Source: Chamaelirium japonicum
Lineage: Eukaryota; Streptophyta; Magnoliopsida; Liliales; Melanthiaceae
Reading direction: 5' to 3'
Assembly (NCBI GenBank): GCA_947650365.1
Contig: OX393556.1
Coordinates: forward strand, 80,046,579 to 80,110,578
DNA: 64,000 bases
This document shows, one piece after another, positions 13,194 to 26,710 of this stretch (position 1 is its first letter; each line of letters opens with the position of its first letter). Under the pieces are notes generated by a model that did no database searches, had not been told where the DNA came from, and worked only from the letters and a program-made list of their open reading frames with translations. Position numbers and translations under genes: made by a program.

Positions 13194-15123
13194 ACATGCT
13201 AATGAATTAGAATTGATCGTAGGAATGAATTAGAATGGATCGTGCTAATGAATTAGAATGGATCGTACGAATGAATTAGAATGGATCGTACGAATGAATT
13301 AGAATGGATACATTCGTGCGAATGAATTATAATGGATTGTACGAATTAATAAGAATGGATCGTACGAAGGAATTAGAATGGATCATACGAATGAAATAGA
13401 ATGGATCGTACGAAGGAATTAGAATGGATTGTACGTACGAAGGAATTAGAATGGATCGTACGAAGGAATTAGAATGGATCGTACGAATGAATTAGAATGG
13501 ATTGTACGAAAGAATTAGAATGGATACATTCGTGCGAATGAATTAGAATGGATCGTACGAATGAATTAGAATGGATCGTATGAATGAAATAGAATGGATC
13601 GTATGAATTAGAATGGATCGTACAAAGGAATTAGAATGGATCGTATGAATGAATTAGATTGGATCGTATTAATGAATTAGAATGGATCGTACGAATGAAT
13701 TAGATTGGATCGTACGAATGAGTAAGAATGGATCGGATTAATGAATTAGAATTGATCGTGCGAATGAATTAGAATGGATCGTACGAATGATTTAGAATGG
13801 ATCGTACGAATGAATTAGAAAGGATCGTGCGAATGATTTAGAATGGATCGTACGAATGAGTAAGAATGGATCATACGAATGAAATAGAATGGATTGCGCA
13901 AATGAATTAGAATGGATCATACGAATGAATTAGAATGGATCATACGAATGAATTAGAATGGATCGTACGAATGAATTATAATGGATAGATCGTATGAATG
14001 AATTAGAATGGATCGTACAAAGGAATTAGAATGGATCATACGAATGAAATATAATGGGTCATACAAAGGAATTAGAATGGATCGTACGTGAATTAGAATG
14101 GATCGTACGTATGAATTAGAATGGATTCATTCGTGCGAATGAATTAGAATGGATCGTGTGAATGAGTTAGAATGGATCGTTTGAATGAATTAGAATGGAT
14201 CGTACTAATGAATTAGAATGGATCATACGAATGAATTAGAATGGATACATTCGTGCGAATGAATTAGAATGGATCGTACGAATGAGTAAGAATGGATCGT
14301 ACGAATAAAATAGAATGGATTGTACGAATGAATTAGAATGGATCGTACGAATGAATTAGAATGGATACATTCGTGCAAATGAATTAGAATGGATCGTACG
14401 AATGAATTAGAATGGATTGTGCGAATGAATTAGAATGGATCATATGAATGAATTAGAATGGATCGTACGAATGAATTTGAATGGATCGTACGAATGAATT
14501 AGAATGGATACATTCGTGCGAATGGATTACATTGGATTGTACGAATGAGTAAGAATGGATCGTACGAATGAAATAGAATGGATCGTACAAATGAATTAGA
14601 ATGGATCGTATGAATGAATTAGAATGGATCGTACGAATGAATTAGAATGGATTGTACGAATGAATTAGAGTGGATCGTGTGAAAGAATTAGAATGGATTG
14701 TATGAATGAATTAGAATAGATTGTGCGAATGAATTAGAATGGATCGTACGAATGAATTAGAATGGATCGGGCGAACGAATTAGAATGTATACATTCGTGC
14801 GAATGAATTAGAATGGATCATACGAATGAGTAAGAATGGATCGTACGAATGAAATAGAATGGATTGTACAAATGAATTAAAATGGATCGTATGAATGAAT
14901 TAGAATGGATACATTCGTGCGAATGAATTAGAATGGATCGTGTGAAAGAATTAGAATGAATTGTATGAATGAATTAGAATGGATCGTATGAATGAATTAG
15001 AATGGATCGTACGAATGAATTAGATTGGATCGTATGAATGAATTAGAATGGATCGTGGGAATGAATTAGAATGGATCGTATGAATGAATTAGAATGGATC
15101 GTACAAAGGATGGATACATTCGT
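13194..15123 (-). repeat. Reverse satellite block
   Basis: About 82 reverse units, with intact 97 bp phrases at 14,245 and 14,789 and two GAAAG/TTGTATG dimers near 14,668 and 14,938. It ends in the GTACAAAGGATGGATAC variant. Confidence 0.94.
14245..14341 (-). repeat. 97 bp four-unit phrase, reverse copy
   Basis: A 28 bp ATACATTCGTGCG unit, a GAGTAAG unit, a unit with AAATAG (here GAATAAAATAG) and a TTGTACG unit, in that order. Confidence 0.93.
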
Positions 15124-15173
15124 GACGATCCAATCTAATTCATTCGTACGATCCATTCTAATTCATTCGCACG
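15124..15173 (+). repeat. Two-unit forward insert
   Basis: Two forward units between reverse blocks; both edges lie at CACG/CGTG-type cores. Confidence 0.88.
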
Positions 15174-15618
15174 AACGAATGAATTAGAATGGATCGTACG
15201 AATGAATTAGAATGGATCATACGAATGAAATAGATGGATATATTCGTGCGAATGAATTAGAATAGATCGTATGAATGAATTAGAATGGATCGTGCGAATG
15301 AATTAGAATGGATCGTATGAATGAATTAGAATTGATCGTATGAATGAATTAGAATGGATCGTACAAAGGATGGATGCATTCGTGCTAGTGAATTAGAATA
15401 GATTGTGCGAATGAATTAGAATGGATCGTACGAATGAATTAGATTGGATCGTATGAATGAATTAGAATGGATCGTGCGAATGAATTAGAATGGATCGTCG
15501 GAATGAATTAGACTGGATCGTACGAATGAATTAGAATGGATCGTACGAAGGAATTAGAATGGATCGTACGAAAGAATTAGAATGGATCGTACGAATGAGT
15601 TTGAATGGATACATTCGT
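15174..15618 (-). repeat. Reverse satellite block
   Basis: About 19 reverse units, including a second GTACAAAGGATGG variant at 15,361. It ends at ATTCGTCGCACAATC. Confidence 0.92.
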
Positions 15619-15950
15619 CGCACAATCTATTCTAATTCATTCATACGATCCATTCTAATTCAGTCGTACGATCCATTCTAATTCATTCATACAATTCATT
15701 CTAATTCTTTCACACGATCCATTCTAATTCATTCGTACGATCCATTCTAATTCATTCGTACGATCTATTCTTATTTAATCGTATGATCCATTCTAATTCA
15801 TAGATACGATCCATTCTAATTCATTCGTATGATCCATTCTAATTCATTTGCACGAATGTTTCCATTCTAATTCATTCGTACGGATCCAATCTAATTCATT
15901 CATACAATCCATTCTAATTCATTCGTACGATCCATTCTAATTCATTCGCA
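15619..15950 (+). repeat. Forward satellite block
   Basis: About 14 forward units. It ends in ATTCGCACGGAATGG, an abrupt change to reverse units. Confidence 0.92.
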
Positions 15951-16507
15951 CGGAATGGATCGTACGAATGAATTAGAATGGATACATTTGAGCGAATGAA
16001 TTCGAATGGATCGTACGAATGAATTAGAATGGATAAATTCATGTGAATGAATTAGAATGGATCGTATGAATAAATTAGAATGGATCGTATGAATGAATTA
16101 GAATGGATCGTACGAATGAAATAGAATGGATCGTACGAATGAATGAATTTGGATCGTGCTAATGAATTAGAATGGATCATACGAATTATGAATAAATTAG
16201 AATGAATTAGAATGGATCGTACAAATGAATTAGAATGGATCATACGAATGAATTAGAATGGATCGTACGATTGAATTAGAATGGATACATTCGTGCGAAT
16301 GAATTAGAATGGATCATACGAATGAGTAAGAATGGATCATACGAATGAAATAGAATAGATTGTACGAATGAATTAGAATGGATCGTACGAATAAATTAGA
16401 ATGGATACATTCGTGCGAATGAATTTGAATGGATCGTATGAATGAATTATAATGGATCGTATGAGTGAATTAGAATAGATCGTACGAATCAATTAGAATG
16501 GATTGTA
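15951..16507 (-). repeat. Reverse satellite block
   Basis: About 24 reverse units with an intact 97 bp phrase at 16,285-16,381. Irregular spacing near 16,140-16,200 leaves a 63-codon open frame on the complement (16,052-16,243). It encodes only the satellite's own 23-residue periodic peptide, so it is not called as a gene. Confidence 0.92.
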
Positions 16508-17998
16508 CGAATGTATCCATTCTAATTCATTCGTATGATCCATTCTAATTCCTTCGTACAATCCATTCTAATTCATTCGTACGATCCATTCTAATTCATT
16601 CGTATGGATACATTCGTGCGAATGAATTAGAATGGATCGTATGAATGAATTAGAATAGATTGTGCGAATGAATTAGAATGGATCGTATGTATGAATTAGA
16701 ATGGATACAGTCATGGGAATGAATTAGAATGGATCATACAAAGGAATTAGAAGAATGAATTAGAATGGATCGTGCGAATGAATTAGATTGGATCGTATGA
16801 ATGAATTAGAGTGGATACATTCGTACGAAGGAATTAGAATGGATCGTAAGAATGAATTATAATGGATACATTCGTGCGTACGATCCAATCTAATTCATTC
16901 ATACGATCCATTCTAATTCATTAATACGATCCAATCTAATTCATTCATACGATCCATTCCAATTACTATGTACGATCCTTTATAATTCATACGATCCATT
17001 CTATTTCATTCGTACGATCCATTATAATTCATTCATACGATCCATTCTAATTCATTAATACGATCCAATTTAATTCATTCATACGATCCATTCTAATTCC
17101 TTCGTACGAATGAATTAGAATGGATATATTCGTGCAAATGAATTAGAATGGATCGTACGAATGAGTAAGAATAGATCGTACGAATGAATTAGAATGGATC
17201 GTACGAATGAATTAGAATGGATACATTCGTGCGAATGAATTAGAATGGATTGTATGAATGAATTAGAATGGATCGTATGAATGAATTAGAATGGATCGTG
17301 CGAATGAATTAGAATGGATCGTGCGAATGAATTAGAATGGATCGTACGAATGAATTAGAATGGATCGTACGAATGAAATAGAATGGATCGTACGAATGAA
17401 TTAGAATGGATCGTGCGAATGAAATAGAATGGATTTGCACGAATGTATCTATTCTAATTCATTCGTACGATCCATTCTAATTCAATCGTACAATCCATTC
17501 TAATTCATTCGCACGATCCATTCGAATTCACTCATACGATCCATTCTAATTCATTCAAACGATCCATTCTAATTCATTCGCACGAATGTATGGATTGTAC
17601 GAATGAATTAGAATGAATCATTTGAATGAAATAGAATGGATTGTACGACGGAATTAGAATGGATCATACGAATGAAATAGAATGGATCGTAATCTAATTC
17701 ATTGATATGATCCATTCTAATTCATTCGCACAATCTATTCTAATTCATTCGTACGATCCATTCTAATTCATTCGTACGATCCATTCTAATTCATTCGCAC
17801 GAATGTATCCATTCTAATTCATTCGTACGATCCATTCCAATTCATTCACACAATCTATTCTAATTCATTCGTACGATCAATTCTAACTCATTAGCACGAT
17901 CCATTCTAATTCATTCGTACGATCTATTCTAATTCATACGTACAATCCATTCTTACTCATTCGTATGATACATTCTAATTCATTCGCACGAATGTATC
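16508..17998. repeat. Finely interleaved mosaic of eight blocks
   Basis: F 16,508-16,605; R 16,606-16,878; F 16,879-17,107; R 17,108-17,433; F 17,434-17,590; R 17,591-17,691; F 17,692-17,998. The switch GTATGGATACATTCG at 16,603 recurs at 62,433, and GATCGTAATCTAATTC at 17,686 matches 12,727. The switch at 17,107 is CCTTCGTACGAATG, on the CGTACG dyad. Confidence 0.9.
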
Positions 17999-19265
17999 CT
18001 ACGAATGAATTAGAATGGATATATTCATGCAAATGAATTAGAATGGATCATATGAATGAATTAGAATGGATCGTACAAATGAATTAGAATGGATCGTACG
18101 AATGAATTAGAATGGATCGTACGAATGAATTAGAATGGATCATACGAATGAGTAAGAATGGATCGTATGAATGAATTAGATTGGATCATATCAATGAATT
18201 AGAATGGATCATACGAACGAATTAGAATGGATCGTACGAATGAATTAGAATGGATCGTGCGAATGAATTAGAATGGATCGTACGAATGAATTAGAATGGA
18301 TATATTCGTACGAAGGAATTAGAATGGATCGTACGAATGAATTAGAATGGATACATTCGTGCGAATGAATTAGAATGGATCGTATGAATGAATTAGAATG
18401 GATCGTACGAATGAATTAGAATGGATCGTACGAATGAATTAGAATGGATCGTACGAATGAATTAGAATGGATCGCATGAATGAATTAGATTGGATCGTAT
18501 AAATGAATTAGAATGGATCGTACGTATGAATTAGTATGGATACATTCATGGGAATGAATTAGAATGGATCGTACGAATGAATTAGAATGGATACATTCGT
18601 GCGAATGAATTAGAATGGATTATACGAATGAATTAGAATGGATCGTATGAATGAATTAGAATGGATCGTGCGAATGAATTAGAATGGATCGTACGAATGA
18701 ATTAGAATGGATCGTGCGAATGAATTAGAATGGATCGTACGAATGAATTAGAATGGATCGTATGAATGAATTAGAATGGATCGTACGAATGAATTAGAAT
18801 TGATCGTATGAATGAATTAGATTGGATCATACGAATAAGTAAGAATGGATCGTATGAATAAATTAGAGTGGATCGTGTTTTTTCGTACTAATGAATTAGA
18901 ATGGATTGTATGAATGAATTAGAATGGATACATTCGTGCGAAAGAATTAGAATGGATCGTATGAATGAATTAGATTGGATCGTATGAATGAATTAGAATG
19001 GATCATGCGAAGGAATTAGAATGGATACATTCGTGCGAATGAATTAGAATGGATCGTGCGAATGAATTAGAATGGATCGAATTAGAATGGATACATTCAT
19101 TCGAATGAATTAGAATGGATCATACGATTGAGTAATAATGGATTGTACGAATGAAATAGAATAGATCGTATGGAATGGATCGTACAAAGTAATTAGAATG
19201 GATCGTACAAAGGAATTAGAATGGATCATACGAATGAAATATAATGGGTCGTACAAAGGAATTAC
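17999..19265 (-). repeat. Reverse satellite block with the T6 marker
   Basis: About 54 reverse units. The rare T6 variant lies at 18,864-18,893. It ends in GTACAAAGGAATTACACG, a switch inside a unit. Confidence 0.93.
18864..18893 (+). repeat. Rare T6-tract variant, direct copy 1
   Basis: A 30 bp stretch, TAGAGTGGATCGTG then TTTTTTCG then a CTAATG ending, in which T6 interrupts the normal core. A near-identical copy is at 51,781-51,810 and an inverted one at 13,101-13,130. Confidence 0.9.
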
Positions 19266-20098
19266 ACGAATGTATGCATTCTAATTCATTCGTACGATCC
19301 ATTCTAATTCATTCGCATGATCCATTCTAATTCATTCATAAATCCATTCTAATTCTTTTGCACGAATGTATCCATTCTAATTTATTCGTACGATCCATTC
19401 TAACTCATTCGTACGATCCATTCTAATTCATTCGTATGATCCATTCTAATTCATTCGTACAATCCATTCTATTTCATTCGTACGATCCATTCTTACTCAT
19501 TCGTACGATCCATTCTAATTCATTCGCACGAATGTATCCATTCTAATTCATTCGTATGATCCATTCTAATTCATTCGCACGATCCATTCTAATTCATTCG
19601 TACGATCCATTCCAATTCATTCGCATGAATGTATCCATTCTAATTCATTCCTACAATCCATTCTAATTCATTCGTACGATCCATTCTAATTCGTTGGTAC
19701 GATCCATTCTAATTCCTTCGTACGTACGATCCATTCTAATTCCTTCGTACGATCCATTCAATTTCATTCGTATGATCCATTCTAATTCCTTCGTACGATC
19801 CATTCTTATTCATTCGTACAATCCATTCTAATTAATTCGTACGATCCATTCTAATTCATTCGCACAATCCATTCTAATTCATTCATACGATCCATTCTAA
19901 TTCATTCGTACGATCCATTCTAATTCATTTGCACGATCCATTCTAATTCATTCGTACGATCCATTCTAATTCATTCGCACGAATATATCCATTCTAATTC
20001 ATTTGTACGATCCATTCTAATTCATTCATACGATCCATTCTAATTCATTAGCATGATCCATTCTAATTTATTCGTACGATCAATTCTAATTCATTAGA
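19266..20098 (+). repeat. Forward satellite block
   Basis: About 35 forward units, with an intact 97 bp phrase at 19,441-19,537 and a GTACGTACG short unit near 19,721. Confidence 0.93.
19441..19537 (+). repeat. 97 bp four-unit phrase, forward copy
   Basis: All four positions are in the consensus state: CGTACAAT, CTATTTC, CTTACTC, GCACGAATGTAT. This is the best reference copy in the window. Confidence 0.95.
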
Positions 20099-20949
20099 AC
20101 GTGGTTCATACGAGTGAAATATAATGGGTCGTACAAAGGAATTAGAATGGATCATACGAATGAATTAGAATCGATCTTGCGATTGAATTAGAATAGATCC
20201 GTATGAATGAAATAGAATCGATCGTATGAATTAGAATGGATCGTACGTGTACGAATGAATTAGAATGGATACATTCGTGCGAATGAATTAGAATGGATCG
20301 TAGAATGGATCGTATGAATGAATTAGATTGGATCGTATGAATGAATTAGAATGGATCGTACGAATGAATTAGAATAGATCGTATGAAGGAATTAGAATGG
20401 ATCGTACGAAGGAATTAGAATGGATACATTCGTGCAAATGAATTAGAATGGATCGTATGAATGAGTAAGAATGGATCGTACGAATGAAATAGAGTGGATT
20501 GTACAAATGAATTAGAATGGATCGTACGAATGAATTAGAATGGATACATTCGTGCGAATGAATTAGAATGGATCGTACGAATGAATTAGAATGGATACAT
20601 TCGTGCGAATGAATTAGAATGGATCGTACGAAGGAACTTGAATGGATCGTACGAAGGAATTAGAATGGATCGTACGAATGAATTAGAATTGATCATACGA
20701 ATGAATAAGAATGGATCGTACGAATAAAATAGAATGGATCGTACGAATGAATTAGAATGGATCGTGCTAAGAATTAGAATAGATTGTGCGAATGAATTAG
20801 AATGGATCGTACGAATGAATTAGATTGGATCGTATGAATGAATTAGAATGGATCGTGCGAATGAATTAGATTGGATCGTACGAATGAATTAGAATGGATC
20901 GTATGAATGAATTAGAATGGATCGTACGAATGAATTAGAATGGATCGTG
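20099..20949 (-). repeat. Reverse satellite block
   Basis: About 36 reverse units with an intact 97 bp phrase at 20,424-20,520. The run around 20,296 (GATCGTAGAATGG and the next five units) matches 63,290 onward unit for unit. Confidence 0.93.
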
Positions 20950-21689
20950 TATCCATTCTAATTCATTCGTACGATCCATTCTAATTCATTCATACGATCC
21001 ATTCTAATTCATTCGCACGAATGTATCCATTCTAATTCATTCGTACGATCCATTCTAATTCATAAGTACGATCCATTCTAATTCATTCATACAATCCATT
21101 CTAATTCATTTGCACGATCCATTCTAATTCATTCATACGATCCATTCTAATTTATTCGTACGATCCATTCTAATTCATTCATACGATCCATTCTAATTCA
21201 TTCGTACGATCCATTCTTACTCATTCGTACGATCCATTCTAATTCATTCGCACGAATATATCAACTCTAATTCATTCGTACGATCCATTCTAATTCATTC
21301 GTACGATTCATTCGTATGATCCTTTCTAATTCATTCGTACGAATGTATCCACTCTAATTCATTCATACGATCCATTCTAATTCATTCGTACGATCCATTC
21401 TAATTCATTCGTACGATCCATTCTAATTCATTCGCACGATCCATTCTAATTCATTCGCACGAATGTAACCATTCTAATTCATTCTTACGATCTATTCTAT
21501 TTCATTCGTACGATCCATTCTAATTCATACGAACCATTCTATTTCATTCATATGATCCATTCTAATTCATTCGCACGATCCATTCTAATTCATTCGTACG
21601 AACCATTCTAATTCATTCGTATGATCCATTCTAATTCATTCGTACGATCCATTCTAATTCATTTGCACGAATATATCCATTCTAATTCA

Positions 21690-21955
21690 TTCGTATGATC
21701 CATTCTAATTCATTCGTACGGTCCATTCTTATTCATTCCCATGAATGTATCCATTTTAATTCATACGTACGATCCATTCTAATTCATTTATACGATCCAA
21801 TCTAATTCATTCATACAATCCATTCTAATTCATTCGCACGAATTTATCCATTCTATTTTATTTGTACGATCCATTTTAATTCATTCACATAATCTATTCT
21901 AATTCATTCGAACGTTCCATTCTAATTCATTAGCACGATCCATGCTAATTAATTC
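21690..21955 (+). repeat. 321 bp higher-order phrase, partial forward copy
   Basis: The ordered markers CCCATGAATGTATCC, CATACGTACG, TTTATACGATCCAATC, GCACGAATTTATCC, ACGTTCC and TTAGCACGATCCATGC match the full copy at 42,826. The first two units are altered and the CCATTATTACG end is missing. Confidence 0.88.
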
Positions 21956-22310
21956 ATACGATCCATTCTAATTCCTTCGTACGATCCATTCTAATTCATT
22001 TGTACGATCCATTCTAATTCATTCGCACGATCCATACGATCCAATCTAATTCATTCATACGATCCATTCTAATTCATTCGTATGTATCCATTCTAATTCA
22101 TTCATACGATCCATTCTAATTCATACGTACGATCCATTCTAATTCATTCGAACGATCCTTTCTAATTCATTAATACGATCCATTCTAATTCATTCGTACG
22201 ACGCACGATCCATTCTAATTCATTCATACGATCCAATCTAATTCATTCATACGATCCATTATAATTCATTCGTATGTATCCATTCTAATTCATTCATACG
22301 ATCCATTCTA
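21931..22310 (+). repeat. Paralogous segment, member 1 (pairs with 22,902-23,300)
   Basis: TAGCACGATCCATGC (21,931/22,902), GTACGACGCACG against GTACGACACACG (about 22,197/23,189) and CGTATGTATCC (about 22,271/23,263) recur at offsets of about 970-992 bp, with small indels. Confidence 0.8.
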
Positions 22311-22695
22311 ATTCCTTCGTACAATCCATTCTAATTCATTTATATGATCCAATCTAATTCATTCATACAATCCATTCTAATTCATTCCCACGAATGTACG
22401 ATCCATTCTTACTCATTCGTACGATCCATTCTAATTCATTCGCACGAATGTATCCATCCTAATTCATTCGTACGATCCATGCTAATTCATTCGCACAATC
22501 CATTCTAATTCATTCGTACGATCCATTCTAATTCATTCGCACGAATATATCCATTCTAATTCATTCGTACGATCCATTCTAATTCCTTCGTACGATCTAT
22601 TCTTATTCATTCGCACGATCCATTCTAATTCCTTCATTCTAATTCATTCGCACGAATATATCCATTCTAATTCATTCGTACGATCCAATCTAATC

Positions 22696-22788
22696 GTACG
22701 AATGAATTAGAATGGTTATTATGAATGAATTAGAATGGATCGTGTGAAAGAATTAGAATGGATTGTATGAATGAATTAGAATGGATCG
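22696..22788 (-). repeat. Short reverse insert of four units
   Basis: Contains one GTGTGAAAG / TTGTATG dimer. The right edge GGATCGATCC is a switch on GATC. Confidence 0.9.
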
Positions 22789-23316
22789 ATCCATTCTAAT
22801 TCATTCGCACGAATGTATCCATTCTAATTCATTCATACAATCCATTCTATTTTATTCGTACGATCCATTCTAATTCATTCGTACATTCCATTCTAATTCA
22901 TTAGCACGATCCATGCTAATTCATTCGCACAATCTATTCTAATTCCTTCGTACGATCCATTCTAATTCATTCATACAATCTATTCTAATTCCTTCGTACG
23001 ATCCATTCCAATTCATTCATACGTACAAATTCATACGTACGATCCATTATTACGATCCATTCTAATTCATTCATACGATCCATTCTAATTCCTTCGTACG
23101 ATTCATTCTAATTCATTCGTACGATCCATTCTAATTCATTCGCACGATCCATTCTAATTCATTAATACGATCCATTCTAATTCATTCGTACGACACACGA
23201 TCCATTCTAATTCATTCATACGATCAAATCTAATTCATTCATACGATCCATTCTAATTCATTCGTATGTATCCATTCTAATTCATTCATTCGATCCATTC
23301 TAATTCATTCGTACGA
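22789..23316 (+). repeat. Forward satellite block
   Basis: About 22 forward units. They include the short CCATTATTACGATCC unit near 23,046 and member 2 of the 0.97-0.99 kb-spaced segment. Confidence 0.92.
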
Positions 23317-23860
23317 TTAGAATGGATCGTATGAATGAATTAGAATGGAAACATTCGTGCGAATGAATTAGAATGAAGGAATTAGAATGGATCGTGCGAA
23401 TGAATAAGAATGGATCGTACGAAGGAATTAGAATGGATCGTACAAATGAATTAGAATGGATACATTCGTGCGAATGAATTAGAATGGATCGTACGAATGA
23501 ATTAGAATGGATTGTGCGAATGAATTAGAATGGATCGTACGAATGAATTAGAATGGATACATTCGTGCGAATGAATTAGAATGGATCGTACGAATGAGTA
23601 AGAATGGATTGTTCATTCGTGCGAATGAATTAGAATGGATTGTATGAATAAATTAGATTGGATCGTATAAATGATTTAGAATGTATCATACGAATGAATT
23701 AGAATGGATACATTCGTGCGAATGAATTAGAATGGATCGTACAAAGGAATTAGAATCATGGGAATGAATTAGAATGGATCGTACGAAGGAATTAGAATAG
23801 ATCGTACGAAGGAATTAGAATGGATCGTACGAATGAATTAGAATGGATACATTCGTGCGA
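23317..23860 (-). repeat. Reverse satellite block
   Basis: About 23 reverse units. The left switch CGTACGATTAGAATGG cuts a unit at ATTAG; the right switch is GTGCGAATCCATTC. Confidence 0.92.
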
Positions 23861-25529
23861 ATCCATTCTATTTCATTCGTACGATCCATTCTAATTCATT
23901 CATACGATCTATTCTTACTCATTCGTACGATCCATTCTTACTCATTCGTATGATCCATTCTAATTCATTCGCATGAATTCATCCATTCTAATTCATTCGT
24001 ACGATCCATTCTATTTCATTCGTACGATCCATTCTAATTCATTTGCACGATCCATTATAATTCTAATTCCTTCGTTCGTACGATCCATTCTAATTCCTAC
24101 GTACGATCCATTCTATTTCATTCATACGTTCCAATCTAATTCATTCATACGATCCATTCTAATTCATTCGCACGAATGTAACAATTCTAATTCATTCGTA
24201 TGATCCATTCTATTTCATTCGTACGATCCATTCTTACTCATTCTTACGATCCATTCTAATTCATTCGCGCTATCCATTCTAATTCATTCGTACAATCCAT
24301 TCTTACTCATTCGTATGATCCATTCTAATTCATTCGCACGAATGTATCTATTCTAGTTCATTCGTACGATCCATTCAAATTCATTCGTATGATCTATTCT
24401 AATTCATTCGTACGATCCATTCTAATTCGTTCATACGATCCATTCTAATTCTTTCGCACGAATGTATCCATTCTAATTCATTCGTACGTTCCATTCTAAT
24501 TCATTCGCACGAATGTATCCATTCTAATTCATTCGTACGATCTATTCTAATTCATTCGCACAATCTATTCTAATTCATTCGTATAATCCATTCTATTTCA
24601 TTCGTACGATCCATTCTTACTCATTCGTACGATCCATTCTAAATCATTCGTACGATCCATTCTAATTCATTTGCACGATCCATTCTAATTCATTCGTACA
24701 ATCCATTCTAATTCATTTGCACGAATATATCCATTCTAATTCATTCGTACGATCCATTCTAATTCATTTATATGATCCATTCTAATTCATTCATACAATC
24801 CATTCTAATTCATTCACATGATCCATTCTAATTCATTCGTACGTTCCGTTCTAATTCATTAGCACGATCCATGCTAATTCATTCGCACGATCCATTCTAA
24901 TTCATTCGCACGAATGTATCCATTCTAATTCATTCGTATGATCCATTCTAATTCATTCGCATGAATGTATCCATTCTAATTCATTCCTACGATCCATTCT
25001 AATTCATTCGTACAATCCATTCTAATTCATTCATACAATCGATTCTAATTCATTCGTACAATTCATTTTAATTCATTCGCACGATCCATGCTAATTCATT
25101 CCTACGATCCATTCTATTTCATTCGTACGATCCATTATTATGATCCATTCTAATTCATTCGTACGATCCATTCTAATTCATTCGTACAATCCATTCTACT
25201 TCATTCGTACGATCCAGTCTTACTCATTCGTACTCGTACGATCCATTCTAATTCATTCGCACGAATGTATCCAGATCCATTCTAATTCGTTCGCACGATC
25301 CATTCTAATTCATTCGTACAATCCATTCTTACTCATTCGTACGATCCATTCTAATTCATTCGCACGAATGTATCCATTCTAATTCATTCGTACGATCTAT
25401 TCTAATTCATTCGTACGATCCATTCTAATTCATTCGTACGATCCATTCTAATTCATAAGTATGATCCATTCTATTTCATTCGTACGATCCATTCTAATTC
25501 ATTCGTATGATCCATTCTAATTCCTTCGT
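23861..25529 (+). repeat. Forward satellite block
   Basis: About 71 forward units, rich in CTATTTC and CTTACTC units. These remove the TAA that normally closes one of every three units in a given frame, so open frames of 76 and 80 codons appear at 23,973-24,203 and 25,140-25,382. Both translate to the satellite periodic peptide only. A partial 321 bp phrase lies near 24,755-24,875. Confidence 0.94.
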
Positions 25530-26479
25530 ACGAATGAATTAGAATGGATTGTATGAATGAATTAGAATGGATCGTATAAATAAAATAGAATGGATCGTAC
25601 GCATGAATTAGAATGGATACATTCATGGGATCGTACGAATGAATTAGAATTGATACATTCGTGCAAAAGAATTAGAATGGATTGTATGAATGAATTAGAT
25701 TGGATCGTGCAAATGAATTAGAATGGATCGTACGAATGAATTAGAATGGATACATTCGTGCGACTGAATTAGAATGGATTGTACGAATGAATTAGAAAGG
25801 ATCGTACGAATGAATTAGAATGGATCTTATAAATGAAATAGAATGGATACATACGAATGAATTAGAATGGATCGTATGAATGAATTAGATTGGATCGTAT
25901 GAATGAATTAGAATGGATCGTGCGTCGTACGAATGAATTAGAATGGATATTATTAATGAATTAGAATAGATCGTGCGAATGAATTAGATTGGATCGTCCG
26001 AATGAATTATAATGGATTGTATGAATGAATTAGAATGGAAACATACAAATGAATTAGAATGGATCGTATGAATAAATTAGATTGGATACATTCGTGCGAA
26101 TGAATTAGAATGGATCATGCGAATGAATTAGAATTGATCGTACGAATGAATTAGAATGCGTACGAATGACTTAGAATGGATCGTACGAATGAATTAGAAT
26201 GGATCGTACGAATGAAATAGAATGGATTATACGAGTGAATTAGAATGGATCGTATGCATTCGTGCGAATGAGTTAGAATGGATCGTATGAATGAATTAGA
26301 ATGGATCGTATGAGTGAATTACAATGGATCGTGCGAATGAATTAGAATGGATCATACGAAAGAATTAGATTGGATCGTATGAATGAATTAGAATGGATCG
26401 TGCGAATGAATTAGAATGGATCGTACGAATGAACTAGAATAGATTGTGCGAATGAATTAGAATGGATCGCACGAATGAA

Positions 26480-26710
26480 TTAGAATGGATCGTGCGAATG
26501 AATTAGAATGGATCGTACGAATGAATTAGAATGGAACGTACGAATGAATTAGAATGGATCGTACGAATGAATTAGAATGGATCGTGCGAATGAATTAGAA
26601 TGGATCGTACGAATGAATTAGAATGGATCGTAGGAATGAATTAGAATGGAACGTACGAATGAATTAGAATGGATCGTACGAATGAATTAGAATGGATCGT
26701 ACGAATGAAT
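26480..26710 (-). repeat. Locally homogenised run with 115 bp period
   Basis: GGAACGTACG at 26,533 and 26,648 is spaced exactly five units (115 bp) apart, and the units between are almost free of variants. This suggests a recent local amplification. Confidence 0.85.

Larger units (their letters stand above)
20948..22695 (+). repeat. Forward satellite block
   Basis: About 74 forward units. It holds a partial 321 bp phrase (21,690-21,955), and a CGTATGTATCC segment repeats at a 192 bp offset (22,081/22,273). A GACGCACG marker lies at 22,200. Confidence 0.94.

Noticed and set aside
18864-18893. T6 tract as a transcription terminator
   Set aside because: It is a variant inside a satellite unit, with no stable G+C stem before it and no gene upstream. 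The inverted copy at 13,101 reads as an A tract.
23973-25382. Open frames on the + strand at 23,973-24,203 and 25,140-25,382 as small protein genes
   Set aside because: They are pure translation of the satellite unit with a 23-residue period. There is no promoter, no unique sequence and no composition change, and the frames are explained by stop-removing unit variants.
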